From positions 1 through 64,000 of the forward strand of contig DASREE010000022.1 in assembly GCA_035652235.1 (NCBI GenBank): a DNA stretch of 64,000 bases. The letters are read 5' to 3'. Position numbers and translations under genes: made by a program. The stretch is from PALSA-612 sp035652235 (GTDB lineage: Bacteria > Actinomycetota > Thermoleophilia > Gaiellales > Gaiellaceae). Of the stretch, positions 19,540-27,806 are shown piece after piece (positions within the stretch are counted from its first letter, which is position 1; the number at the start of each line of letters is the position of its first letter). Below the pieces are notes generated by a model. It made no database searches, was not told the origin of the DNA, and worked only from the letters and a program-made list of their open reading frames with translations.

Positions 19540-20922
19540 TCACAAGCCTCTTGTCAGAACATCGGTCCGTGATCGCATGAGCTGTTGTCCACGCTGAGGA
19601 GCCCAGTAGCGATCTCTGAATACGCGCAGCGCCGCTTCGCCCGAATAACCGCACTGCTCGGCGACGAGGCGGATTGCGTCTTCCTGTTCGAGCGCGAGCC
19701 GCGGCGGCAGGGTGCCGAGCCAGTACCCCGCTCGCGCGACCGCGGCGCGGCGTTCCGGCGCCGGCGCATCGGGGGCAACGGGCGCGAGCTGGCGAGCGCG
19801 CCAGGCGATCCCGCAGGTCCGTGTCTCGAGCAGCTCGCGCCACGCCCCCGTGCCGCGCTGGCGGACGAGCTCGTCGGGGTCTTTGGCGGGTGCGAGTTGT
19901 GCGGGGTCGACGACGTGGATGTCGGGGCTGTGCCGAGCCCGTGCGGCGTTCTCGACCGCCCGGGCGGTGGCGGCGCGTCCGGCAGCGTCGTTGTCGAGGC
20001 AGAGGGTGACGGTGTCGATGCCGAGGCAGTGGAGCTGTTCGAAGGTCTTCGATCGGATCGAGGTTCCGCCGAGCGCGGCAATGTTCTCGATCCCGCGGGC
20101 GCGGAGCTGGTGGAGGTCGAGGAAGCCCTCGACGAGGACGATCTCGCGCCGCGTGTCGGCTGGTTGGTCGAGCAGGTCGGGGAGGCCGTAGGGCGGCAGG
20201 TTGGTGCGGCCGGCTCCGCGGAGGTAGAGGTAGCGGCTGCTGGCGGCCTCGCTCTTGTCGAGGGCGCGAGCCCAGAGGGTGCCGATGTGCCCGTGGGGGT
20301 CGCGCCAGGCGCCGCAGAGTCTCCCCGGCCAGCGCGTGTCGGCGAGCACGCCGGCAGTGGCTATCTCCGACGGTCGGTAGCCGGCCTGCTCGAGCAGCCG
20401 GCTCGTCTCCGCCGAGGGGGGAACGGCGCCGAGTCCGGAGTCGGCGATCGCGCTCGGAGGGAAGCCGCGCCGCTTCAGGTAGGAGCGGGCGGCGGCGCCG
20501 CGGTCGCCGGCGAGCTCGCGGCGGCAGAGCTCGAAGAACGCCTGCAGCAGCTCGGCGCGCCGGTCGCGCGGCTGGGAGCGGTCGAGCGGCGAGTGATCGA
20601 CGCCGGCGCGCTCGGCGATCTCTCTCACCGCCCGCACGAAGTCCGGCCCACGGGGGACGGCGCCGCCGTTGACGTAGGCGGTCCAGAGCATCGGCTCGCC
20701 GCCGTGGACGAGGAAGCCGCGTGGCGCAGGGCCGTGGGCGACGACCCGCTCGGCCCGGACGCCTAGCCGAGCGTGCGTGTGCTGCTCGTTGGTCGCGACC
20801 CAGCCGAGCCGGTCGCGGCGCCAGCCGAACTCCGGGAACGCGTGGTCGAGCCGCTGGGCGAGGACGGGCAGCACCGTCTCGCTGTAGAAGTCGCTCGCGC
20901 GCACCGGGTGACGGCGGCCCAC
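19540..20922 (-). CDS. DNA primase-like TOPRIM protein
   Basis: The 460-aa protein has a DnaG-like N-terminal core (LDRSQPRDRRAELLQAF and YLKRRGF with a following GLGAVP) and a TOPRIM domain with the catalytic Glu in LVEGFLDLHQL (near residue 262) and the acidic motif LDNDAAG (near 306). A CHC2 zinc finger is not evident. It probably supports element replication during transfer. GTG 20922 was chosen because it follows the upstream small gene (stop at 20928) by only 5 bases. Confidence 0.8.
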   Translation of the reverse strand: MGRRHPVRASDFYSETVLPVLAQRLDHAFPEFGWRRDRLGWVATNEQHTHARLGVRAERVVAHGPAPRGFLVHGGEPMLWTAYVNGGAVPRGPDFVRAVREIAERAGVDHSPLDRSQPRDRRAELLQAFFELCRRELAGDRGAAARSYLKRRGFPPSAIADSGLGAVPPSAETSRLLEQAGYRPSEIATAGVLADTRWPGRLCGAWRDPHGHIGTLWARALDKSEAASSRYLYLRGAGRTNLPPYGLPDLLDQPADTRREIVLVEGFLDLHQLRARGIENIAALGGTSIRSKTFEQLHCLGIDTVTLCLDNDAAGRAATARAVENAARARHSPDIHVVDPAQLAPAKDPDELVRQRGTGAWRELLETRTCGIAWRARQLAPVAPDAPAPERRAAVARAGYWLGTLPPRLALEQEDAIRLVAEQCGYSGEAALRVFRDRYWAPQRGQQLMRSRTDVLTRGL

Positions 20923-20927
20923 GATCG

Positions 20928-21155
20928 TCAGAACCCCTCCCCGCGCAGGAAGAGGTCGAGCGCGGCGGCGGTGCTCTCGCCCTGGCGCAGGCCGAGCTGA
21001 GGCGCGGCGACCCGCAGGCGGTCGCGCACAGCCGCTGGGAGCCGGGTCGAGAAGGGGACGAGCACGACCGGCTCGGCAGGCTTGGTGTCGAGTGCCCGAA
21101 GCGCCTGGACGGGGCGCTCCCGGCACCGCCACTGCGTGCCTTGCGACCCCTTCAT
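20928..21155 (-). CDS. Small ribbon-helix-helix-like protein
   Basis: The 75-aa protein has a C-terminal half (VPFSTRLPAAVRDRLRVAAP, then STAAALDLFLRGEGF) that matches the strand-helix-helix pattern of RHH/MetJ-Arc DNA-binding proteins. It is the first gene of the primase-xis-int unit and may regulate it. The family assignment rests on pattern only. Confidence 0.55.
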   Translation of the reverse strand: MKGSQGTQWRCRERPVQALRALDTKPAEPVVLVPFSTRLPAAVRDRLRVAAPQLGLRQGESTAAALDLFLRGEGF

Positions 21156-21247
21156 AGGTTCTGTATCTTATATGGGTCACTAGCTGACTGTCAAACGCAG
21201 TTTGGTGCTTCTTCTGAGTCATGGCCCGTTGGCGTACACTGCCCCGG
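21156..21247. promoter_or_regulatory. Divergent promoter region
   Basis: This short spacer between the divergent RHH-like gene and the XRE gene is clearly more A/T-rich than its surroundings (TTCTGTATCTTATATGGG and the following bases). It is the only place for promoters of the int/xis/primase unit and the XRE/nucleotidyltransferase unit. Individual -10 and -35 boxes could not be assigned with confidence. Confidence 0.4.
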
Positions 21248-21553
21248 ATGGGACGCGGCGCCGACCTGATCCGGGAGGCCCGCCTGCGCGCGGGCCTGAC
21301 CCAGGCGGAGCTGTCTGAGCGCAGCGGCACGCAGCGCTCGGTGATCGCCCGCTGGGAGCAGGGAACCGTCTCCCCCACCTTCGACAACATGCTCCAGGTG
21401 ATCGAGGCCTGCGGCTTCGAGCTGCCGCTGATGCTCGTCCCGCGCGACTCTTCCCTCGACCAGCAGCTGGACAAGAACCGGCAGCTCTCGCCTGAGCGGC
21501 GCGCGCAGCAGCTGCTCGCCAAGCTCGACCGCGAACCGGCCGCCCGTGCCTGA
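21248..21553 (+). CDS. XRE-family helix-turn-helix protein (probable antitoxin)
   Basis: The 101-aa protein has an HTH_3 domain: LIREARLRAGLTQAELSE, then the recognition helix region SVIARWEQG, then the C-terminal turn FDNMLQVIEACG. ATG 21248 is used; ATG 21221 is also in frame. Its 3' end overlaps the nucleotidyltransferase gene by 8 bases. Such overlapping XRE-nucleotidyltransferase pairs are typical of toxin-antitoxin or abortive-infection modules, with the XRE protein as repressor or antitoxin. Confidence 0.8.
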   Translation: MGRGADLIREARLRAGLTQAELSERSGTQRSVIARWEQGTVSPTFDNMLQVIEACGFELPLMLVPRDSSLDQQLDKNRQLSPERRAQQLLAKLDREPAARA

Positions 21554-22058
21554 GCGCGCGCGCACGTTCGACCCCTACGGTCTGCTGCAGACGCTCGACC
21601 GGCACCGGGTCACCTACATCGTGATCGGCGGCTTCGCGCGCGTAATCCAAGGGACAGAGGAGATCACGCGCGGGCTCGACATCGTCCCCTCCACTCGCGC
21701 GGAGAACCTGCGCCGCCTCGACGCTGCCCTCCGCGACCTCGGCGCCAGACGCCCGGACGGACGCGAGCCGACTCTCGACGAGAACACGATCAGCACCGAG
21801 CGTGTGCTCGAGCTCCAGACCGAGTACGGCGAGCTGAAGATCGTCCCCGAGCCGGCCGGCACGCGCGGCTACGACGACCTTCGCCGCGCCGCCAGCCGCG
21901 AACCGCTCGGCCGCGGCGTCCGCCCCTCCGTCGCCTCGATCGGCGATCTCGCCCGCATGGTCTCCGCCCTGGGCGACGAGGAACGGATCCCGCAGCTGAT
22001 GCAGCTGCGCCGCCTGGTCGAGCTCGAGCGCGTCCGCGAGCGCGTCATCCAGCGGTAG
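21546..22058 (+). CDS. Nucleotidyltransferase-fold protein (probable toxin of an XRE/NTase pair)
   Basis: The 170-aa protein starts at GTG 21546. Its core, YIVIGGFARVIQGTEEITRGLDIV, matches minimal nucleotidyltransferases (GG-x-A, then T-x-D-x-D). Here the acidic pair is reduced to LDIV, so one catalytic Asp is replaced by Val, and the later acidic residues (ELKIVPEP) are partly altered. It may act like AbiEii/MenT-type toxins if still active. It overlaps its XRE partner and converges on the HD gene. Confidence 0.65.
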   Translation: MPERARTFDPYGLLQTLDRHRVTYIVIGGFARVIQGTEEITRGLDIVPSTRAENLRRLDAALRDLGARRPDGREPTLDENTISTERVLELQTEYGELKIVPEPAGTRGYDDLRRAASREPLGRGVRPSVASIGDLARMVSALGDEERIPQLMQLRRLVELERVRERVIQR

Positions 22059-22598
22059 CGCCACCCGCGCCCACGCCGCGGAGGGGGCGAACCCGCTCGA
22101 GCAGCTCCTCGCGCGAGCGTTCAACCGCGCGGCCGACCGGATGGGCGTCGCCGTAGCGTGCGATCACATCGGCGAGGCGCGCCTCGGGCGTCGTCGGAGA
22201 ACCGTCGGGCGCGGTCGCAAGATCGCAATAGGCGAGCGCATCGGCGAGGAGCGACCGCTCCTCCGGGAACGCGTCGAGCCGCGCGAGGAGGCGGCGTTCC
22301 TCTGCCTCCGCCCGCGCGCCCGTGTGGTGCGCAACCAAACAGGCCAACCGCTCGAGCCCCACAGAGCGGAGGAACGACGCTCCGTCGAGCGGGTGGAAGC
22401 CGGTACGCGCGAGCGCGGCGCGTAGCCGATGTCGTGCAGGTAGGCGGCGGCGACGAGCACGTCGAGTTCCCCACCGGATAGGACGCCGGCGAGCGATCGT
22501 GCCCGTTCGACGACGCCGAGCGTGTGCGCCCAGCGTTGGCCGAGCGGTGCGAGCAGCGCGGCAGCCGTGCCGCGCGCCCAAGTCGCCTGCTCAGCCAC
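22045..22598 (-). pseudogene. HD-domain phosphohydrolase, interrupted by a frameshift
   Basis: The first part, from GTG 22598, reads in one frame through RWAHTLGVVERARSLAG and AAAYLHDIGYAP (the HD motif). The continuation LARTGFHPLDGASFLRSVG, LACLVAHHTGA and ALAYCDLAT is in another frame, and the switch lies at about 22410-22420. A single missing base in the CG-rich run would explain it. Either the gene is broken or the sequence has an error. Its start overlaps the wall-hydrolase gene by 8 bases, so it is the last gene of that operon. Confidence 0.7.
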
Positions 22599-23709
22599 CG
22601 GCGGTGAGGTTCCAGCGGACCCAGCCGGTGGGGGCGACGTAGCCTGCGAGGGGGCGAATGTTGGAGCCGCCGCCGCTGGAGGAGCACTGGACGATCTGGC
22701 CGTTGCCGAGCCAGAGCGCGTCGTGGCCGGCAGGGCCGTCGTCGTGGCCGAAGAAGATGATGTCGCCCGGCTGGTAGCCGCCCGGCGGCGGGTCGGGGCC
22801 GACGCCTCGCGACACCTGCGACGTCTGCGCCGGCGTGTCGTCGCTCGGCAGCAGGCCGTTCGCGGTCCACTGGCTGGAGGTGCTGAGGCCGGCGTCGATC
22901 CCGGCCTGGGCGAGCGCCCACCGCACGTACATCGAGCAGTCGCAGGTGGTCCCGACGGGCTCGCGGCTCTGCATGTCCTGCACCGAGCCGCCGCGGTCTG
23001 TGGGCGGACCGAGGTTGTACGTGAAGCGGCCGACGCGAGCGACCGCCCAGGCGAGCGCAGCTCGAACGCCGGCGGAGGCGGCGGGCGCGAAGGCGCCGCG
23101 GTACCTGTTCGCCTGCGCGAGCACCGCGTCGACGTACGTTTGATCTGGGTTGTACGCGAAGACCGCGCGCCGGTAGTCGGCAGGTGCGCCATTCGCGGCG
23201 AGCAGCCGAGCGGCGGCGAAGATCGCGTCGGCAGGGTCCCAGACGTTCGCGAGCCCGTCGCCATCGCCGTCGGTCGCATATCCCTCCGACGTCGAGCTCG
23301 TGGGTGGGCCGACGGCGGGGACGGTCATCGGCGGAGTGCCAGCGCGCCAGGTGGAGCCGAGAAACTGCATCGGCCCGGTTGCCCCCTTGGAGTTGACGGT
23401 GCCGGGTGGGTTGCAGCCGGCGCCTTGGCTTCGGCCGTGGTCGCACTCGATCTTTCCGATCGCAGCGAGCACCGCCCAGTCGATCCCGTAGCGGGCCGCG
23501 GCCTGCTGGTACAGCGCCAGGTAGTTCGCAGGGATGTCGGCGATGGCTGCCGGCGAAGGCGCGAACGCAGGGCCGGTGGTCGCGGGCCAGCTGACGATTC
23601 CACCGACGATCACGATGAGCAGGAGGACAAGCGCGAGCGCGGCGATCAAAGCGACGCGTGCTCCGTGGCGCGCGACCGGGACGCGGGCGGCGACCGAGCC
23701 GGTCGTCAT
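22591..23709 (-). CDS. Bifunctional wall hydrolase: lytic transglycosylase plus NlpC/P60
   Basis: The 372-aa protein has an N-terminal membrane anchor (about 19-41), a lytic transglycosylase domain (YGIDWAVLAAIGKIECDHG with the catalytic Glu, then GATGPMQFLGSTW) and a C-terminal NlpC/P60 cysteine peptidase (TTCDCSMYVRWAL with the Cys, then GHDALWLG with the His). Such VirB1-like enzymes open peptidoglycan for conjugation or pilus assembly. It follows the Tad pilus operon by 61 bases and could serve either machine. Confidence 0.85.
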   Translation of the reverse strand: MTTGSVAARVPVARHGARVALIAALALVLLLIVIVGGIVSWPATTGPAFAPSPAAIADIPANYLALYQQAAARYGIDWAVLAAIGKIECDHGRSQGAGCNPPGTVNSKGATGPMQFLGSTWRAGTPPMTVPAVGPPTSSTSEGYATDGDGDGLANVWDPADAIFAAARLLAANGAPADYRRAVFAYNPDQTYVDAVLAQANRYRGAFAPAASAGVRAALAWAVARVGRFTYNLGPPTDRGGSVQDMQSREPVGTTCDCSMYVRWALAQAGIDAGLSTSSQWTANGLLPSDDTPAQTSQVSRGVGPDPPPGGYQPGDIIFFGHDDGPAGHDALWLGNGQIVQCSSSGGGSNIRPLAGYVAPTGWVRWNLTAGG

Positions 23710-23770
23710 GACCCCCCGACTATACCCAACGCTTCAGCGGAAATCCAGTTGTTCCGCGGCTCTCAGTTGA

Positions 23771-24994
23771 TTACCTGGTATCGGCGTCCTGGCTGAGCAG
23801 CTGCCGGTAGAGGACCCGGGTCTCCCGCTCCGGCTCGAGGCCGAAGCGGCTGTCGAGCTCTTGGCTCAGTTGCTCGAAGCGCTCGGCGACCGCTTCGCGC
23901 AGACCGAGCACCGCCTCCGCCTGCATCGCCAGACGGTGGGCGCCCTCGTGAAACGCATCCATGGAGAGCGCTTGCTCGGCGGCGGCAAGTGCGCCGGTGG
24001 GATTCCCTGCGTCGAGCCGGAGGTAGCCGAGCTGCTCGAGCCGGTCGACGATGGTGCCGCGCAGACGGCGAATCTCTCCTGCCGCCCACGGATAGTCGCT
24101 GCCGGCGAGCGGCTGCCCGCGCACGAGCGAGAGCGCCTGCTCGAGAAGTTGGTCGCGCTCCGCTTCCTCGGCGGCGTCCGCCTGCGCAAGCAACGTCTCG
24201 AAGACGTCGACGTCGACAGCGAGCGCGTCGCGGTCGAGCTGGTACCGCGCGTCCGCACGCGCGATCACCTCGCCGAGCCTCGTGCGCGCATCGGTCACCG
24301 TGCGCCAGAGCTGCTTTCGCGCTTTGTGGTCTTCGAGATCAGGCCAGAAGACCCCGACCAGCTCGTCGGCTGTCGCACCCTCTGGACGCAGGGCGAGGTA
24401 GGCGAGCAGTTGCTGTGTCTGCGAGCGAAGCCCACGGCGGCTCGGCTTGGAAGGCGTGACCGCGGGCGGTCCGAGCAGTGCGATCGACGGGCGCGGCAGT
24501 CGTGGAGGCGACGTGCGCGCCGGCGCTCGCCGCCGGAGGTCGAGGCCGTGAGCGGCGATGGCCATCACGCCGTCGCGTGCTGGTGCGACCGCCAGCGCGA
24601 GGGCATGGGGCTCGCCGGCGACTTCGCTGGGCCCTCGGAGAACGAGCGGGAAGGGCGGCGGGAATCCCGCGCGGCGGGCCGCGGCCGCCAGCCGCGCTTG
24701 ACCGGATGAGAGCGAACGGGGGCGCGGCACCGGAAGCGGGTACGCGGAGATGTGCCGAACGAAGAGCCGCCGGAGGGCGTGGCTGAAGACCAGAACTGCG
24801 AGAAGCATCGCTGCGCTCCAAGCGGCAAGGCCGAGCAGCCCCTGCACGAGCGGAAGCGTGACCGGGTTCCCGAGTGAGCCTGGGAGCGCGGGCAAACCCG
24901 GCCGGTGCTCAACGAGGAGCGCGAGCAGAGCCGACGAGGCGAGTGTCCCGAGGAGAGCGGTCAGACGGGAGAGCGTACGGCGAGAAAGCTTCAT
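23771..24994 (-). CDS. BTAD-domain regulator with membrane segments
   Basis: The 407-aa protein has two N-terminal membrane helices (about 10-30 and 48-70), a linker, a winged-helix part (SQTQQLLAYLALRPEGATADELV, FWPDLEDHKARKQLWRT) and a bacterial transcriptional activation (BTAD/TPR) domain to the C-terminus. This layout, membrane anchor plus SARP-like domain, suggests a membrane-linked regulator of the pilus genes. It overlaps the prepilin peptidase gene by 4 bases and is the distal gene of the Tad operon. Confidence 0.75.
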   Translation of the reverse strand: MKLSRRTLSRLTALLGTLASSALLALLVEHRPGLPALPGSLGNPVTLPLVQGLLGLAAWSAAMLLAVLVFSHALRRLFVRHISAYPLPVPRPRSLSSGQARLAAAARRAGFPPPFPLVLRGPSEVAGEPHALALAVAPARDGVMAIAAHGLDLRRRAPARTSPPRLPRPSIALLGPPAVTPSKPSRRGLRSQTQQLLAYLALRPEGATADELVGVFWPDLEDHKARKQLWRTVTDARTRLGEVIARADARYQLDRDALAVDVDVFETLLAQADAAEEAERDQLLEQALSLVRGQPLAGSDYPWAAGEIRRLRGTIVDRLEQLGYLRLDAGNPTGALAAAEQALSMDAFHEGAHRLAMQAEAVLGLREAVAERFEQLSQELDSRFGLEPERETRVLYRQLLSQDADTR

Positions 24995-25491
24995 GGCAGG
25001 AGCGCGACGAGGGCACCTGTGGCGAGGAAGGGCGCAAGCGGAAGCGATAGTCGCCAGGCCGCGCCGCCGCGCGAGAGGAGCAGCAGGACGCCCGCGCAGG
25101 CAGCGAGCGCGACTCCGAACACCAGCGCGCGGGGTGCCTGCCCGTCGAGGCCGAGCACGACCAGGACGGCGAGCTTGACGTCGCCCATCCCGAGCGCGGC
25201 CGGCCGGGCGAGGCTGAGCCCGAGGAAGAGCGCCGCAATCGCGAGTCCGGAAAGCAGGCCCGCGCCGGCACCGCCGGCGAGCGTAAGCGCGGCGCACACC
25301 ACCGCCGCCGGAAGCACGACTCGGTTCGGGACGCGGCGTTCGGCGACGTCGGTCGCGGCGGCGATGCCAAGGGCCGCGCCACAGACTCCGAGCCGCCCGA
25401 GCGTCAGCGCGCCCGCGGTGTCCGCCTCCAGCGCAACCAGAACGAACGCGGCCGCCCCGGCGGCACCGACGGCGAGCGCGCGTGGGCTCAT
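24991..25491 (-). CDS. tadV: Prepilin peptidase (TadV/CpaA, A24 family)
   Basis: The 166-aa integral membrane aspartic protease has both catalytic Asp motifs of family A24: TDVAERRVPN and GMGDVKL. It would cleave the Flp pilin and TadE/TadG-type pseudopilins encoded just upstream. Overlaps of 4 bases on both sides show translational coupling. Confidence 0.9.
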   Translation of the reverse strand: MSPRALAVGAAGAAAFVLVALEADTAGALTLGRLGVCGAALGIAAATDVAERRVPNRVVLPAAVVCAALTLAGGAGAGLLSGLAIAALFLGLSLARPAALGMGDVKLAVLVVLGLDGQAPRALVFGVALAACAGVLLLLSRGGAAWRLSLPLAPFLATGALVALLP

Positions 25492-25901
25492 GGCGCGCGC
25501 GGCGCGGCCGTCGCCCGCGCCGAGACGGTCAAGCTGGTCAGCCCGACGATCCGCAGCAACACGGTCGGGAAACTCCGCTGGAGGCGTACCGAGACAGCGG
25601 CGGAGGTCGCCGTCGCCTGTGCCTGCACTCCCTGCTCGCCCGGGAGAACCGACAGCGCTGCCGTCTGTGCAGCCTGCGGGTCGAGAGCCAGCCGGCCCTG
25701 GTGGAGGGCATCGAGGTCGAGCGCCTGGCTGCCGGAGAGCGCTGCGTCGTCGGCGGCCGCGACGAGTTCGCGGCGGACGATGAAGGCGTGGCCGACATCG
25801 ACCGCGATCCCGATCACCATCAGCAGGGCAAACGAGAGCAGCAACCCGGAGACCAGCACCGCGCCGCGTTCCGCGCCAAGCGTTCGCCTGGCACTGTTCA
25901 C
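25488..25901 (-). CDS. TadG/TadE-like pseudopilin
   Basis: The 137-aa protein has a short charged N-terminus, a single membrane helix (GAVLVSGLLLSFALLMVIGI) and VDVGHAFIVRRELVAAADDAALSG, the typical TadG (TadE/G_N) motif, followed by a small extracellular domain. Such proteins are minor components of the Flp pilus machine. ATGA overlaps join it to its neighbours. Confidence 0.8.
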   Translation of the reverse strand: MNSARRTLGAERGAVLVSGLLLSFALLMVIGIAVDVGHAFIVRRELVAAADDAALSGSQALDLDALHQGRLALDPQAAQTAALSVLPGEQGVQAQATATSAAVSVRLQRSFPTVLLRIVGLTSLTVSARATAAPRAP

Positions 25902-26329
25902 GGCGCCTCCGTCAGCAGCGAGCGGTAGCTGTCCACGGGTGCGCTCGCCTGGCTGTGGACGGTGATCGTGCCAATCCCGCCGAAGAGCGGAATGCTGGCG
26001 AGCGCCACCTGGGCGCTCGTTCGCGCCCGGAGCACGCTGCCGCGCGCGAACGTCCCCTCGAGGTGCAGCGCGAGCGGGATGCTGGTCTGGCTCTGCTCGC
26101 GGGCGAGCGCCTGCTCGGCCGCCTGTTGCGCTTGCTCGGACGAGGGCGCCTCGACTGCGGCGCGGACAGCGTCACGAGCTGCCTGTGCGGCAGCGAGCTT
26201 CCCCTGCTCGAGCCGAGCGAACAGCGGGACGATGAACATCAGCGGCAGCAAGACGCCCACCAGGAGCAGCAAGCCGGAGACGATCCCCTGCCCGTCCTCG
26301 CGCCGAAGAGATCGGCTGCGCCGATTCAC
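25898..26329 (-). CDS. TadE-like pseudopilin
   Basis: The 143-aa protein starts at GTG 26329. A basic N-terminus and GQGIVSGLLLLVGVLLPLMF form a TadE-type N-terminal helix, followed by a helical Gln/Ala-rich region and a small beta domain. It overlaps the upstream TadE gene by 4 bases (GTGA). It is a minor pilin of the Tad apparatus. Confidence 0.75.
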   Translation of the reverse strand: MNRRSRSLRREDGQGIVSGLLLLVGVLLPLMFIVPLFARLEQGKLAAAQAARDAVRAAVEAPSSEQAQQAAEQALAREQSQTSIPLALHLEGTFARGSVLRARTSAQVALASIPLFGGIGTITVHSQASAPVDSYRSLLTEAP

Positions 26330-26733
26330 GGGGCCGCCGCCTGTTCCTGTTGCGGGTACTGCTCGAGCGGCAGGCTCGCGCTCACGCTCACGGCCGGGAG
26401 AAGCAGCGGCAGCGAGAACAGGTGCGGCGCCTGCCCGGCCACGCGCACGGTGACCTCGTCTGCCCGCTCGGACACGGCGGGGTGCAGTCCGGCCCCGGTC
26501 CCGCCGGCCGCTGCGAGCACGCCCGCCGCTCGGTCGAGTCCGGCCTGCGGGCCGCCGGCAGCGGCCGCTCGGACGCCGTCCTGCGCCGCCGCGATCGCCA
26601 CCGAGCGCGCGTGTGCGTACGCGAGTCCCTGCACCGCAAACGCCACGGCGAGCAGGACGAGCCCGAGCGCGAGCAGGCCTTCGATCAGCGCCTGCCCGCG
26701 CTCGCAGGCGAGCCGGCGGGCGAGCGCGAGCAC
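26326..26733 (-). CDS. TadE-like pseudopilin
   Basis: The 135-aa protein begins CERGQALIEGLLALGLVLLA, the classical TadE start (R-G-Q-A-x-x-E with a membrane helix), followed by an Ala/Gly-rich periplasmic part. It starts 5 bases downstream of the Flp pilin stop. Three TadE/G-type genes in a row is a common arrangement in Tad loci. Confidence 0.8.
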   Translation of the reverse strand: MLALARRLACERGQALIEGLLALGLVLLAVAFAVQGLAYAHARSVAIAAAQDGVRAAAAGGPQAGLDRAAGVLAAAGGTGAGLHPAVSERADEVTVRVAGQAPHLFSLPLLLPAVSVSASLPLEQYPQQEQAAAP

Positions 26734-26738
26734 TCGAA

Positions 26739-26933
26739 CTACCCGCCGGAGATGAAGTTGACGATCTTCTGCCCGGCCTGCTCGATCGCCGGTCGCAGCA
26801 GGCCGACGACGGCGGCCGCCGCGGCGGCCAGCCCGACGGCGAGCACGACCCAGTTGACGAGACTGTCGCCGCGCTCCTCGCGGCGGACACGATCGGCCCA
26901 GTCGAGAAGCCGGAACCAGAGCGCGTCGAGCAT
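26739..26933 (-). CDS. flp: Flp-type major pilin
   Basis: The 64-aa protein has a short charged N-terminus (RREERGDSLVNW), a 20-residue membrane helix (VVLAVGLAAAAAAVVGLL) and a short tail ending KIVNFISGG. Size and layout fit Flp/type IVb pilins. Its position between tadC and the tadE genes and the co-located A24 peptidase support the call. Confidence 0.75.
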   Translation of the reverse strand: MLDALWFRLLDWADRVRREERGDSLVNWVVLAVGLAAAAAAVVGLLRPAIEQAGQKIVNFISGG

Positions 26934-26954
26934 CGAAAACCCCCTTTCTTCGGT

Positions 26955-27806
26955 TCAGACGGTGTGGGCGAGGAAGCGGAGGAAGCCGTACGCGAGCAGC
27001 AGGACGAGCACGGCGAGAAGCGGCGCGAGCGGTGCGTGCATCGCCAGGTAGGCGCGATCTGCCGCGCGCTCCAGGTAGCGAGCCTGCTCGCCGCGCATCT
27101 CCTTCGCCTGCTGGCGCAGGAAGTCGAGGTACGGACTCTCCTTGGCGGCAAGCAGCTCGCAGAAGCGCACGAAGGTCGGCTCGCCGGTCTCGCGAGCGAC
27201 CTGGACGAGCGCCTCACGCTCGCTCACGCGCTCCCGCCGCGCGAGCGTCAGGGCGCGCTGCAGCTCCGACCCCAGCGGACCGTGCGTGTCCTTCGCCGTC
27301 AGCTCGAGCGCGCGCCGGAGCGACTGCCCCGTTCCGAGAGCGAGCGCGAGCACCGAGAGTGCCTCCGGCAGGTCGAGGAAGATCGCCTCGCGGCGGCGCT
27401 TCCCCTGCTGGCGCAGCAGCAGGTCGGGAACGAAGGACCCAGTCGCGGCGAGCAGGAGCACGAGAAGGAGCGACGGGGGCCGTGCGGTTGCGGCGGCGTA
27501 CGGGGCGAGCACGACGAAGGGCGCGGCGAACGCGAGCAGCGCCTTGTGCACGAGCAGCAACCGCAGCGACTTGCGATCGCCCGCGTGGCGCAGCTCCCGC
27601 GCGTAGTAGGCGGTGACACGCGCGAGCCAGACCGGCACCGCGACCGGCTGCGGCGGCAATACGACCATGCCCCCGGCAGCGCGGCGCGTGTCGACCCGGG
27701 CGAGCCGGACCGACAGCGACGGCCGCCTGCGCGTCAGCGCGTGGTAGGTCAGAAGAAGCCCGCCGGCGACGAGGGCGAAACTGGAGAGGGCGAGCGTCCC
27801 GTTCAC
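26955..27806 (-). CDS. tadC: Tad pilus platform protein TadC
   Basis: The 283-aa protein starts at GTG 27806. It has the T2SSF domain: two N-terminal helices, then DLPEALSVLALALGTGQSLRRAL, then a conserved soluble helical part and paired C-terminal membrane helices. It forms the inner-membrane platform with TadB. It overlaps tadB by 4 bases. Confidence 0.85.
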   Translation of the reverse strand: MNGTLALSSFALVAGGLLLTYHALTRRRPSLSVRLARVDTRRAAGGMVVLPPQPVAVPVWLARVTAYYARELRHAGDRKSLRLLLVHKALLAFAAPFVVLAPYAAATARPPSLLLVLLLAATGSFVPDLLLRQQGKRRREAIFLDLPEALSVLALALGTGQSLRRALELTAKDTHGPLGSELQRALTLARRERVSEREALVQVARETGEPTFVRFCELLAAKESPYLDFLRQQAKEMRGEQARYLERAADRAYLAMHAPLAPLLAVLVLLLAYGFLRFLAHTV

